Part shown: positions 1-5,632 of the stretch, piece after piece | How positions within the stretch are numbered: position 1 is the first letter of the stretch | Layout: each line of letters begins with the position of its first letter | Assembly (NCBI GenBank): GCA_003535475.1 | Contig: DOHC01000151.1 | Span: 1,647 to 7,278, forward strand | DNA length: 5,632 bases | Direction: 5' to 3' | DNA from: Nitrospiraceae bacterium | GTDB lineage: Bacteria; Nitrospirota; Thermodesulfovibrionia; Thermodesulfovibrionales; UBA1546 | Notes under the pieces: model-generated | Databases searched by the model: none | What the model saw: the letters and a program-made list of their open reading frames with translations, nothing else | Told to the model about the DNA's origin: nothing | Program-made: the position numbers and the translations under genes

Positions 1-960
1 CGTGATGATACAACTATATACATAAATCACAGGCTGAGGATTGCAGGCGGCGGGATGATAACATTCCCTGCAAAAGGCCTAAGACTTATTTACAAATACA
101 GCCATGGTATCCCAAGGCTTATTAACCTGGCATGTGACAGGACACTGCTGTTTTCATATTCAGAAGGCAAGATTAATATTGATGCAGGTATGGCAAGGAA
201 GGCAGTAAGGGATTTGAGCTTCCCTGACAGCAAAGGAACAACAGGTTTTTTAAAGCCTGCAATAATCGGAGTGTTTATATTTCTTCTAATTATTATCCTT
301 GCATACGGCAATGTATCCAGAGAGGACAGTTATTTTGAGAAGATAAGCAGTATGTTAAAAGGCGTGAAAATAGAAGGTGATTTTTTCATACGCGATGGAA
401 TATATATGGTTTCAAGTGAAGAGCTTTTTGAGGCAGCCTGCACATTAAATCTTCTGAACATCTGGGGAGAAAAGGATTTAAAAGGCAGCGCTGAGGTGAA
501 TAAGGAAATTGCGAAGAGAAGTTTTTCTGTTTATAAACTCGGCAGCGACATTGATAAGGCGGTAAAATTCAACACGCCGTGTATCCTCTATATGAAGCAT
601 GGGAAGACAAACAAGTGCGTTGTCCTCAGATGGGTTGTGGGAAATGATGCAATGCTAATAGACCCAAGGGAAGGAAAGAATATCCTGCCGGTAAAAACAT
701 TCAGGAATATGGTTACAGAGGGAGTGGTATTTTACAAAAACAGATATAGAGGCAATAACAGGATTTTATTGCTCCAGCAGGAGTTAAAGGCGCGCGGCCT
801 GTACGATTATCCCGCAACAGGGGAATTAGGGCCGAGGACGAAGCAGGCATTGATGAAATTTCAGGAAAGGGAAGGGCTTGTGAAAACAGGCGAGCTTGAT
901 GATGAGACAGCAGTCATGCTTTCAAATACTGAGGGTGCGCCGAAACTTGCTCCGGAGTGA
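1..960 (+). CDS. gspA: GspA/ExeA-type secretion ATPase, C-terminal part (5' end cut off)
   Basis: The frame is open from base 1, so the gene starts outside the window; the ATG at base 55 is internal. 319 residues are visible. The first part (bases 1-220) matches the end of the AAA+ ATPase module of GspA/ExeA proteins, with a YINHRLRIAGG stretch followed by GIPRLINLACDRTLL. A single hydrophobic helix follows at about 259-309 (AIIGVFIFLLIIILAYG). Next comes a roughly 120-residue region resembling a C39-type peptidase fold (CVVLRWV then LIDPREG, bases 616-681), and last a PG_binding_1 domain at about 763-921. In the known family, GspA (with GspB) is an inner-membrane ATPase whose periplasmic part binds peptidoglycan and helps assemble the type II secretin. 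The visible domain order fits that exactly. The C39-like region appears to lack the catalytic histidine, so it is probably structural. Related ATPases of other pilus or export systems share this architecture, so the precise system served is unproven. Confidence 0.82.
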   Translation, partial: RDDTTIYINHRLRIAGGGMITFPAKGLRLIYKYSHGIPRLINLACDRTLLFSYSEGKINIDAGMARKAVRDLSFPDSKGTTGFLKPAIIGVFIFLLIIILAYGNVSREDSYFEKISSMLKGVKIEGDFFIRDGIYMVSSEELFEAACTLNLLNIWGEKDLKGSAEVNKEIAKRSFSVYKLGSDIDKAVKFNTPCILYMKHGKTNKCVVLRWVVGNDAMLIDPREGKNILPVKTFRNMVTEGVVFYKNRYRGNNRILLLQQELKARGLYDYPATGELGPRTKQALMKFQEREGLVKTGELDDETAVMLSNTEGAPKLAPE

Positions 961-989
961 GCCATGTATTCCTTGAACTTAACCAGAAC

Positions 990-1033
990 AATGCAGACAT
1001 TGCTCAACATCTGCATTATTTAAATGCATTTTT
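990..1033 (+). promoter_or_regulatory. Overlapping alternative stem-loops between gspA and the aldolase gene
   Basis: AATGCAGA (990-997) can pair with TCTGCATT (1010-1017), giving an 8-bp stem and a 12-base loop. The TGCATT at 1012-1017 can instead pair with AATGCA (1023-1028), giving a 6-bp stem and 5-base loop followed directly by TTTTT (1029-1033). The second hairpin looks like a weak intrinsic terminator for gspA, and the first would exclude it. Both stems are short and AT-rich, so the structure may be chance. Direct sight: the repeats. Inference: any terminating or switching role. Confidence 0.25.
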
Positions 1034-1035
1034 AG

Positions 1036-1049
1036 GCTAATATATTAGC
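1036..1049. promoter_or_regulatory. Perfect 14-bp palindrome upstream of the aldolase gene
   Basis: GCTAATATATTAGC is a perfect palindrome centred about 42 bases before the aldolase start codon. Its core TATATT could also serve as a -10 box, but I see no convincing -35 hexamer 16-18 bases upstream. It could be an operator for a dimeric repressor or simply AT-rich promoter DNA. No regulator can be named. Confidence 0.25.
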
Positions 1050-1073
1050 TGATATTTTATTTCATAAATCCAC

Positions 1074-1079
1074 AGGAGG
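1074..1079 (+). promoter_or_regulatory. Strong ribosome binding site of the aldolase gene
   Basis: AGGAGG lies 5 bases before the ATG at 1085. It is the best Shine-Dalgarno match in the window, fixes the aldolase start, and suggests high expression. Confidence 0.85.
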
Positions 1080-1084
1080 ATAAG

Positions 1085-2446
1085 ATGAATCTAAAAGAGC
1101 TGAAGGGTATTCTATCTGTCAACAATGGCATCCTAGAGTTAAAGGATAAGGCAGGCCTGAAAAAGGCAATGGATGAGCTTATATATGAGGCGGTATTCAC
1201 CGAAGAGAAGGACAGGCAAATAGCGCTTTTTCTTTTAATAAAAGAGGCTGCAAAGGCGGCAGGCGCTGTCCCCGCGTCAATACAGGGGCTCTATGAAGAA
1301 ATGGGAAGAAGTTATCCGGGCTTTACCGTGCCTGCAATCAATATCAGGGGTCTTACCTATGACACTGCAAAGGCAATATTCAGAAAGGCAAATGAAATGA
1401 ATACCGGCGCAGTCATATTTGAAATTGCCCGCTCAGAGATAGGTTATACAAAACAGCGGCCGCTTGAATATTCCACTGTTGTGCTTGCTGCTGCTGTGAA
1501 GGAAGGGTTCAACGGCCCTGTGTTTGTGCAGGGAGACCATTTCCAGCTTGTAAGAAAAAACTATCTTGCTGACCCGAAACCTGAAACAGACTATGTAAAA
1601 GGCTTGATAAAAGAGGCGATAGAAGCGGAATTTTATAACATTGACATTGATTCTTCCACGCTTGTTGACCTTGAAAGGCCGACAACAAAAGAACAGCAGA
1701 AACCGAATTTTGAAAAGACGGCAGAACTTGGTGCGCATATAAGGGAAATCCAGCCCAAGGGTATTAATGTTTCTATCGGCGGAGAGATCGGAGAGATAGG
1801 AGGCAAGAACAGGAACCCTGATGAACTCAGGGCATATCTTGACGGATTCAAAGGAACATTTAAGACAGGAAAAGGATTGAGCAAGCTCAGTGTGCAGACA
1901 GGCACAGCCCATGGAGGAGTTGTGCTTCCTGACGGCACACTCGCAAAGGTAAAGATTGATTTTGACACGCTCCGCACATTATCTGACATGGCGAGAAAGG
2001 AATACGGTCTTTCAGGCTGCGTTCAGCACGGAGCATCAACCCTCCCTGAAGAGGCGTTCCACATGTTCCCTGAAACAGGCACATCCGAAGTGCATCTTGC
2101 GACAGGGTTTCAAAATATCATGTATGACAGCAATGCCTTGCCTTCAGAATTCAAGGATGAGGTCTATCAGTTCATAAAAACAGAATATGCAAAGGAATGG
2201 AAAGAAGGGCAGACAGAGGAACAGTTTATGTACAGCACAAGGAAAAAGGGTTTTGGCCCATTGAAAAAGAAATGGTGGGATCTGCCTTCAGATGTAAAGA
2301 TCCCGATAATGAAGGAGCTTGAGGATAAATTCGGGCTTCTGTTTGATAAGCTGAAGGTTGGGAACACAAAGGAGATAGTCAGCAGGACGGTAAAGCCTGT
2401 GAATGTAAAGAAAGAGATTCCAGAATTATTGGGAAAAGAGTTATGA
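1085..2446 (+). CDS. fba: Class II (zinc) fructose-bisphosphate aldolase, long form
   Basis: This 453-residue cytoplasmic protein carries the class II aldolase landmarks in order: FTVPAINIRG (80-89), equivalent to the family's FNV strand; VFVQGDH (146-152), with D151 as likely catalytic acid and H152 as a zinc ligand; NIDIDSS (185-191); GGEIGEIGG (232-240), with E234; TGTAHGG (272-278), with zinc ligand H276; and CVQHGAS (312-318), with zinc ligand H315. Known members reversibly cleave fructose-1,6-bisphosphate to glyceraldehyde-3-P and dihydroxyacetone-P; tagatose-bisphosphate aldolases share the fold and cannot be excluded. The protein is longer than usual for the family (about 280-360 residues). 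About 80 helix-like residues precede the barrel, and roughly 100 lysine-rich residues follow it. The start is fixed by AGGAGG 5 bases upstream. The phosphofructokinase gene follows on the same strand, 187 bases downstream, and supplies its substrate, supporting the fructose-bisphosphate assignment. Confidence 0.88.
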   Translation: MNLKELKGILSVNNGILELKDKAGLKKAMDELIYEAVFTEEKDRQIALFLLIKEAAKAAGAVPASIQGLYEEMGRSYPGFTVPAINIRGLTYDTAKAIFRKANEMNTGAVIFEIARSEIGYTKQRPLEYSTVVLAAAVKEGFNGPVFVQGDHFQLVRKNYLADPKPETDYVKGLIKEAIEAEFYNIDIDSSTLVDLERPTTKEQQKPNFEKTAELGAHIREIQPKGINVSIGGEIGEIGGKNRNPDELRAYLDGFKGTFKTGKGLSKLSVQTGTAHGGVVLPDGTLAKVKIDFDTLRTLSDMARKEYGLSGCVQHGASTLPEEAFHMFPETGTSEVHLATGFQNIMYDSNALPSEFKDEVYQFIKTEYAKEWKEGQTEEQFMYSTRKKGFGPLKKKWWDLPSDVKIPIMKELEDKFGLLFDKLKVGNTKEIVSRTVKPVNVKKEIPELLGKEL

Positions 2447-2454
2447 AACCCACA

Positions 2455-2476
2455 TGCCCCGAAAGCATTCGGGGCA
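2455..2476 (+). terminator. Hairpin just after the aldolase stop, possible terminator without T-tract
   Basis: TGCCCCGAA (2455-2463) pairs perfectly with TTCGGGGCA (2468-2476) around an AGCA tetraloop, starting 8 bases after the aldolase stop codon. The stem is GC-rich and stable, but CAAAGGGG follows it rather than a T run. It may protect the 3' end of the aldolase mRNA, cause pausing, or be part of the neighbouring repeat cluster. A true intrinsic terminator is doubtful. Confidence 0.4.
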
Positions 2477-2480
2477 CAAA

Positions 2481-2527
2481 GGGGAATGAAAATAGTTAGT
2501 CAGCGATAACTATAACTGTCATTCCCC
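2481..2527. repeat. Nested inverted repeat overlapping the palindromic element
   Basis: GGGGAATGA (2481-2489) is the exact reverse complement of TCATTCCCC (2519-2527). Inside this pair a second inverted repeat, ATAGTTA (2492-2498) with TAACTAT (2507-2513), encloses an 8-base loop. The right arm lies within the next repeat element, so the two foldings compete. The repeats are directly visible; function is unknown. Confidence 0.55.
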
Positions 2528-2588
2528 GATTTAATCGGGGAATCCAGAACAGAGGAACTGGATTCTCTGGTCAAGCCAGAGAATGACA
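2517..2588. repeat. 72-bp bipartite palindromic repeat (REP/MITE-like)
   Basis: The termini TGTCATTC (2517-2524) and GAATGACA (2581-2588) are inverted copies. The left half is a hairpin of two 11-base arms (2521-2531 and 2533-2543) around one T. The right half is a hairpin of ATTCTCTGG (2562-2570) and CCAGAGAAT (2576-2584) around TCAAG. Inner arms AATCCAG (2541-2547) and CTGGATT (2558-2564) also pair, so the unit can form a cruciform. Elements beginning TGTCATTCCC and containing GGAATCCAG are, to my recollection, dispersed intergenic repeats in many bacterial genomes. No ORF or transposase is present, so mobility would depend on proteins encoded elsewhere. TATAA occurs on both flanks (2511-2515 and 2592-2596) and could be a target duplication or chance. 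Confidence 0.65.
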
Positions 2589-2618
2589 AATTATAAATGG
2601 CTTACAAATCAATTACTT

Positions 2619-2624
2619 AAGGAG
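2619..2624 (+). promoter_or_regulatory. Ribosome binding site deciding the phosphofructokinase start
   Basis: AAGGAG sits 9 bases before GTG at 2634. The in-frame ATG at 2583 has no purine-rich site upstream and lies in the end of the palindromic repeat, so this site selects the GTG. Confidence 0.75.
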
Positions 2625-2633
2625 TATTTTAAG

Positions 2634-3869
2634 GTGAAAGAAACAATTGCAATAGTTGTCGGAGGAGGGCCTGCGCCGGGCATTAATGGAGCTATAAGCG
2701 CTGCGACGATTGAGGCTATAAAAAAGGGCAAGAAGGTTATTGGCATAGTCGGAGGGTTCAAGAGCCTTTTTGCAGGAGATAAGAAAAAGGCTATAGAGCT
2801 TACTTTTGATAACGTAAGCAAGATACACATTACAGGCGGTTCAATCCTGAGAACATCAAGAGATTTTCCTGAGAAGGCGAAAGAGCGTTTCAGGGTTCTC
2901 ATCTCAACGCTGAAATCACTAAAGACGAGGTATCTTATTACAATCGGCGGCGAAGGAACTCTCTACATGGCAAGATGGATAGAAAAAGAGGCTAAGGGAA
3001 GCATTGCAGTTGTCCATGTTCCAAAGACAATAGACAATGACCTGCCCATGCCCGGAGGAATCCCGACATTCGGCTATGAGACTGCAAGGCACTGGGGAGT
3101 TGAGATTGTTGAAAACATTCTTGAAGATGCAAGGGCAACAGGAAGGTGGTATTTTGTGACAACGATGGGCAGGTACACCGGACATCTTGCGCTCGGCATG
3201 GGAAAGGCATCAGGAGCAACAGTCACGTTAATACCGGAAGAATTCAAGGAAGAAACGCTTTCATTTAAAAAAGTTGCTGACATACTTGAAGGCTCTATTA
3301 TCAAAAGGCTTTCAATAGGCAAGGATTACGGTGTTGCCATTCTCGCAGAGGGGATTGCAAACAAGTTTGACCCTGAAGAACTTATGAGGCATGAATGTGT
3401 GGAGAAAGATGAAACAGGCAGGGTAAGGCTCTCCGAGATTCAGCTTGGGAGGGTGATGAAGATGCTTGTGAATAAAAGTCTTGAAAGCAGGGGGATAAAA
3501 GTCACAATCGTTGATAAAAACATAGGATACGAACTCAGGGCCGCAAACCCGATTCCGTTTGATGCTGAATATACAAGAAACCTTGGATACGGCGCAGTGA
3601 GATTTCTTTTGATGGGCGGCACAGGCTCCATGATAGTCTTTTATGAAGGCAAGCTTAAGTCAGTGCCTTTCTGTGAGATGTTTGAGCCTGAGACAGGAAA
3701 GCCGAAGATGAGATACGTTGACATAGCCTCAGAGCCGTATCTTGTCGGAAGGGAATATATGGTGAGGCTGGAGAAGGAAGATTTCAAGGCTGAGAATATC
3801 AGAAAAATAGCAGCCTCGGCGAATATGAGAGTGGAAGAGTTTAAGAAGAGGTTTTTGTATATTGTGTGA
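2634..3869 (+). CDS. pfp: 6-phosphofructokinase of the PPi-dependent type
   Basis: The enzyme phosphorylates fructose-6-phosphate to fructose-1,6-bisphosphate in the cytoplasm; PPi-using forms are reversible and serve both glycolysis and gluconeogenesis. From the GTG start it has 411 residues, normal for the PPi-type subfamily. Visible motifs are GGGPAPGIN (10-18) at the phosphoryl-donor site, GGSILRTSR (68-76), IGGEGT (104-109), PKTIDND (130-136) with D134 as the catalytic base, MGRYTG (178-183), AEG (238-240) and GYELRAANPIPFD (298-310) for sugar-phosphate binding. K131 in PKTIDND favours PPi, whereas G108, at the position usually numbered 104, is the ATP-type residue, so donor choice is not certain. 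The start is GTG because AAGGAG lies 9 bases upstream and the protein then opens directly with the first beta strand (VKETIAIVVGGG). The aldolase that uses its product is the upstream neighbour. The dGTPase gene begins 3 bases after its stop, in the same frame. Confidence 0.9.
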   Translation: MKETIAIVVGGGPAPGINGAISAATIEAIKKGKKVIGIVGGFKSLFAGDKKKAIELTFDNVSKIHITGGSILRTSRDFPEKAKERFRVLISTLKSLKTRYLITIGGEGTLYMARWIEKEAKGSIAVVHVPKTIDNDLPMPGGIPTFGYETARHWGVEIVENILEDARATGRWYFVTTMGRYTGHLALGMGKASGATVTLIPEEFKEETLSFKKVADILEGSIIKRLSIGKDYGVAILAEGIANKFDPEELMRHECVEKDETGRVRLSEIQLGRVMKMLVNKSLESRGIKVTIVDKNIGYELRAANPIPFDAEYTRNLGYGAVRFLLMGGTGSMIVFYEGKLKSVPFCEMFEPETGKPKMRYVDIASEPYLVGREYMVRLEKEDFKAENIRKIAASANMRVEEFKKRFLYIV

Positions 3870-3872
3870 GTT

Positions 3873-4910
3873 ATGACCATTCGTGAGCAGACAGAGGAGA
3901 TTGAGCGAAAGACCCTTCATCCAAAGGCATGTCTGAGCGCAAACAGCAAAGGCAGGACAAAGCCTGAAAAAGAAGGCGAGATAAGGACATGCTTTCAGAG
4001 AGACCGTGACAGGATTATCCATTCAAAGGCATTCAGGAGATTAAAACACAAGACACAGGTATTCCTTGCGCCTAAAGGCGACCACTACAGGACACGGCTA
4101 ACGCATGTCCTTGAGGTGTCGCAGATTGCAAGGACTATTTCACGCGCATTGAGATTAAACGAAGATTTAACAGAGGCGATTGCGCTCGGACACGACCTCG
4201 GGCACACGCCGTTCGGTCACGCAGGCGAGGCAATATTAAGGGAAATACATCCTGAAGGTTTTGACCATTATAAACAGAGCCTGAGGGTTGTTGATTTTCT
4301 TGAGCAGAACGGGAAGGGACTGAATCTCACTTATGAGGTAAGGAACGGCATTGTAAAACATTCAAAAGGCAAGGGCATGATTATTCCTGAAACAAAGGCA
4401 GACAGGGCAGAGACGCTTGAAGGGCAGGTGGTGCGCGTCTCGGACATCATTGCCTATGTTAACCACGACCTTGACGATGCGATACGGGCAGGGGTTATAA
4501 AAAGAGCCGACATTCCCAAAAAGATTGCCGGTATTCTCGGTGATACACATTCAGGGAGAATAGACAGAATGGTAAAGGACTTCATATATCAATCCCTCGA
4601 AACAGACTTTGAAAAGCTCTCTATGAGTTCTGAGGTGTCATCAGCAACATACATGCTCAGAGATTTTCTTTATGAGCGTGTGTATGAGAGCGATGCTACA
4701 AAAATAGAGTTCAGGAAGGCAAAAAAGATACTCGGGGATTTATACGAGTATTACCTTGAACATATAGAAGAGGTCTTTAAGAATATTCCTGCTGAAAAGA
4801 AACTGAATAAGCACAGGATGGTTTGCGACTTTGTTGCAGGGATGACTGACAGGTTTGCGATGATGACCTATGAGAGATTATTTCTTCCACAGCAGTGGAT
4901 GGTGGTTTAA
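3873..4910 (+). CDS. dgt: dGTPase-like deoxynucleotide triphosphohydrolase (HD domain)
   Basis: Family members hydrolyse dGTP or other dNTPs to the nucleoside and triphosphate, controlling dNTP pools; some act in phage defence. The 345-residue protein fits the short dGTPase-like group rather than the roughly 500-residue E. coli enzyme. It opens with [14 protein letters not shown] and has the hallmark [20 protein letters not shown] (41-60). The HD metal site is visible as H78 (RTRLTH), H107-D108 (GHDLGH) and D191 ([11 protein letters not shown]). QSLRVV (135-140) and the C-terminal [18 protein letters not shown] (322-339) are also typical, so the 3' end is intact. Position 133 is Tyr where Asn is common (HYKQ versus HNxQ). 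The ATG follows the pfp stop by 3 bases. The nearest good SD-like run (GAAGAGG, 3845-3851) is 21 bases away, so translation probably depends on coupling to pfp. The hsdM start follows its own stop by one base. Exact substrate cannot be read from sequence. Confidence 0.9.
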   Translation: MTIREQTEEIERKTLHPKACLSANSKGRTKPEKEGEIRTCFQRDRDRIIHSKAFRRLKHKTQVFLAPKGDHYRTRLTHVLEVSQIARTISRALRLNEDLTEAIALGHDLGHTPFGHAGEAILREIHPEGFDHYKQSLRVVDFLEQNGKGLNLTYEVRNGIVKHSKGKGMIIPETKADRAETLEGQVVRVSDIIAYVNHDLDDAIRAGVIKRADIPKKIAGILGDTHSGRIDRMVKDFIYQSLETDFEKLSMSSEVSSATYMLRDFLYERVYESDATKIEFRKAKKILGDLYEYYLEHIEEVFKNIPAEKKLNKHRMVCDFVAGMTDRFAMMTYERLFLPQQWMVV

Positions 4911-4911
4911 G

Positions 4912-5632
4912 ATGGCGATTGGCAATAACAACGAAATCGAGAAAAAGCTTTGGGCTGCGGCTGACCAGCTCAGGGCGAATTCGCAGCTTTCCTCGCAGGA
5001 ATATTCGGTTCCTGTTCTTGGTCTAATCTTTCTCCGCTACGCTGACCATAAGTTCACAGACGCAGAAAAAGAGATAACAAAAAAGCAGCCCACCGGTAGC
5101 AGGAGAAAAATCGGCAAGGCGGATTACCAGGCAAAAGGCGTGATGTATCTGCCTGAAGAGGCACGTTACTCCCATCTCCTCAATCTCCCTGAAGGGAAGA
5201 ACATCGGCAAGGCAGTCAATGACGCCATGAAGGCTATTGAAGCTGAAAACGATGAACTTAAAGGCGTCCTCCCACAGACCTACACCCGTTTCGAAAATGA
5301 TACGCTCGTTGCTCTTCTCAAGCAGTTCTCGAACATTCCTATGGACATGGAAGGTGATGTTTTCGGGAAGATATATGAATACTTTCTTGGCAAGTTCGCC
5401 GCGAGCGAAGGGAAAAAAGGCGGCGAGTTCTTCACCCCGACCTCAATCGTCAAGCTCATCGTGGATGTTATCGAGCCTTTTCACGGAAGAATATATGATC
5501 CCGCCTGCGGGTCCGGCGGCATGTTTGTCCAGAGTGCTCGCATCGTTGAGGAGCATGGTCAGCGCCCCACCGACCGGCTCACCTTCCGGGGCCTGGAGAA
5601 GAATGCTACCACCATCCGCTTGGCCAAGATGA
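4912..5632 (+). CDS. hsdM: Type I restriction-modification DNA methyltransferase subunit HsdM, N-terminal part (3' end cut off)
   Basis: The frame is open from ATG 4912 to the window end; 240 residues are visible, about half of a usual HsdM (about 500). HsdM is the adenine-N6 methylating subunit that works with the specificity subunit HsdS, and with HsdR for restriction. The N-terminal helical domain (about 1-140) begins [20 protein letters not shown] and has [17 protein letters not shown] (32-48), typical of the HsdM_N domain. The methyltransferase domain then shows GEFFTP (171-176), SAM-binding motif [10 protein letters not shown] (196-204), and [14 protein letters not shown] (227-240), matching the usual GxExNxTTxRLAKMNL. 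The catalytic NPPF motif would lie beyond the edge. The start is supported by family N-termini and by a modest GGTGG (4901-4905) 6 bases upstream. Sampled GC is about 51% over the gene and about 58% in the last 230 bases, above the upstream genes, suggesting transfer. hsdS and hsdR are expected to the right. Confidence 0.93.
   Translation, partial: MAIGNNNEIEKKLWAAADQLRANSQLSSQEYSVPVLGLIFLRYADHKFTDAEKEITKKQPTGSRRKIGKADYQAKGVMYLPEEARYSHLLNLPEGKNIGKAVNDAMKAIEAENDELKGVLPQTYTRFENDTLVALLKQFSNIPMDMEGDVFGKIYEYFLGKFAASEGKKGGEFFTPTSIVKLIVDVIEPFHGRIYDPACGSGGMFVQSARIVEEHGQRPTDRLTFRGLEKNATTIRLAKM

Noticed and set aside
55..57. ATG as the start of the first gene
   Set aside because: The frame is open to base 1 and the codons before it encode YINHRLRIAGG, a conserved part of the GspA/ExeA ATPase, so the real start lies left of the window.
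964..1023. Short ORF of 19 residues after gspA (MYSLNLTRTMQTLLNICII)
   Set aside because: There is no ribosome binding site, and the sequence overlaps inverted repeats; a leader peptide cannot be supported.
1433..2084. Minus-strand open reading frames opposite the aldolase gene
   Set aside because: They have Cys/Ser/Phe-rich translations with no recognisable motif and are antisense shadows of a well-conserved coding region.
2517..2588. CRISPR repeat
   Set aside because: There is only one copy with no regularly spaced repeats or spacers; the palindrome type matches a dispersed intergenic repeat.
2447..2633. Small RNA or tRNA gene in the intergenic block
   Set aside because: No cloverleaf, T-loop signature or promoter is visible; the structure is explained by stacked inverted repeats.
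2609..4022. Minus-strand open reading frames opposite the phosphofructokinase and dGTPase genes
   Set aside because: None has a convincing ribosome binding site or domain, and all overlap genes with strong family motifs.
5237..5632. 131-residue + frame open reading frame
   Set aside because: It runs in a different frame inside hsdM, is a low-complexity Ser/Arg-rich translation, and has no start signal; hsdM has clear motifs over the same bases.

Overview
The window is a 5.6 kb, single-strand (all +) bacterial gene run with five protein genes, two of them cut by the window edges. From left to right: the C-terminal half of a GspA/ExeA-type secretion ATPase (1-960); a long class II fructose-bisphosphate aldolase (1085-2446); a 187-base intergenic block packed with inverted repeats; a PPi-type 6-phosphofructokinase (2634-3869, starting at GTG); an HD-domain dGTPase-like triphosphohydrolase (3873-4910); and the N-terminal part of a type I restriction-modification methyltransferase, HsdM (4912 to the right edge). 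I see no tRNA, rRNA, CRISPR array or transposase, and no gene-free stretch longer than 187 bases.

The organism looks like a Gram-negative, probably anaerobic bacterium. A GspA homologue with a peptidoglycan-binding tail implies an envelope with periplasm. Aldolase next to a PPi-type phosphofructokinase is typical of anaerobes that run the upper glycolytic/gluconeogenic steps reversibly. The moderate GC (roughly 40-48% in sampled lines), frequent AGG/AGA and ATA codons, and TGTCATTC-type palindromic repeats fit Nitrospirota (Thermodesulfovibrio-like) or a deltaproteobacterial-type lineage. This placement is inference from general impression, not from a search.

Functionally, the aldolase and phosphofructokinase are consecutive steps (fructose-6-P to fructose-1,6-bisP to triose phosphates), so they form a metabolic pair although a repeat element separates them. 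The phosphofructokinase, dGTPase and HsdM genes are packed with gaps of 3 and 1 bases, so they probably share a transcript. HsdM is clearly richer in GC than its neighbours, which suggests that a restriction island begins exactly at the end of dgt.

The points most worth a second look are: the mixed ATP/PPi specificity signature of the phosphofructokinase; the corrected GTG start, because the longest ORF begins inside a repeat; the nested and mutually exclusive palindromes at 2455-2588; the unusual length of the aldolase; and the one-base dgt/hsdM junction, which pairs a dNTP hydrolase with a restriction system. I do not see clear evidence for a wholly new system in this window.
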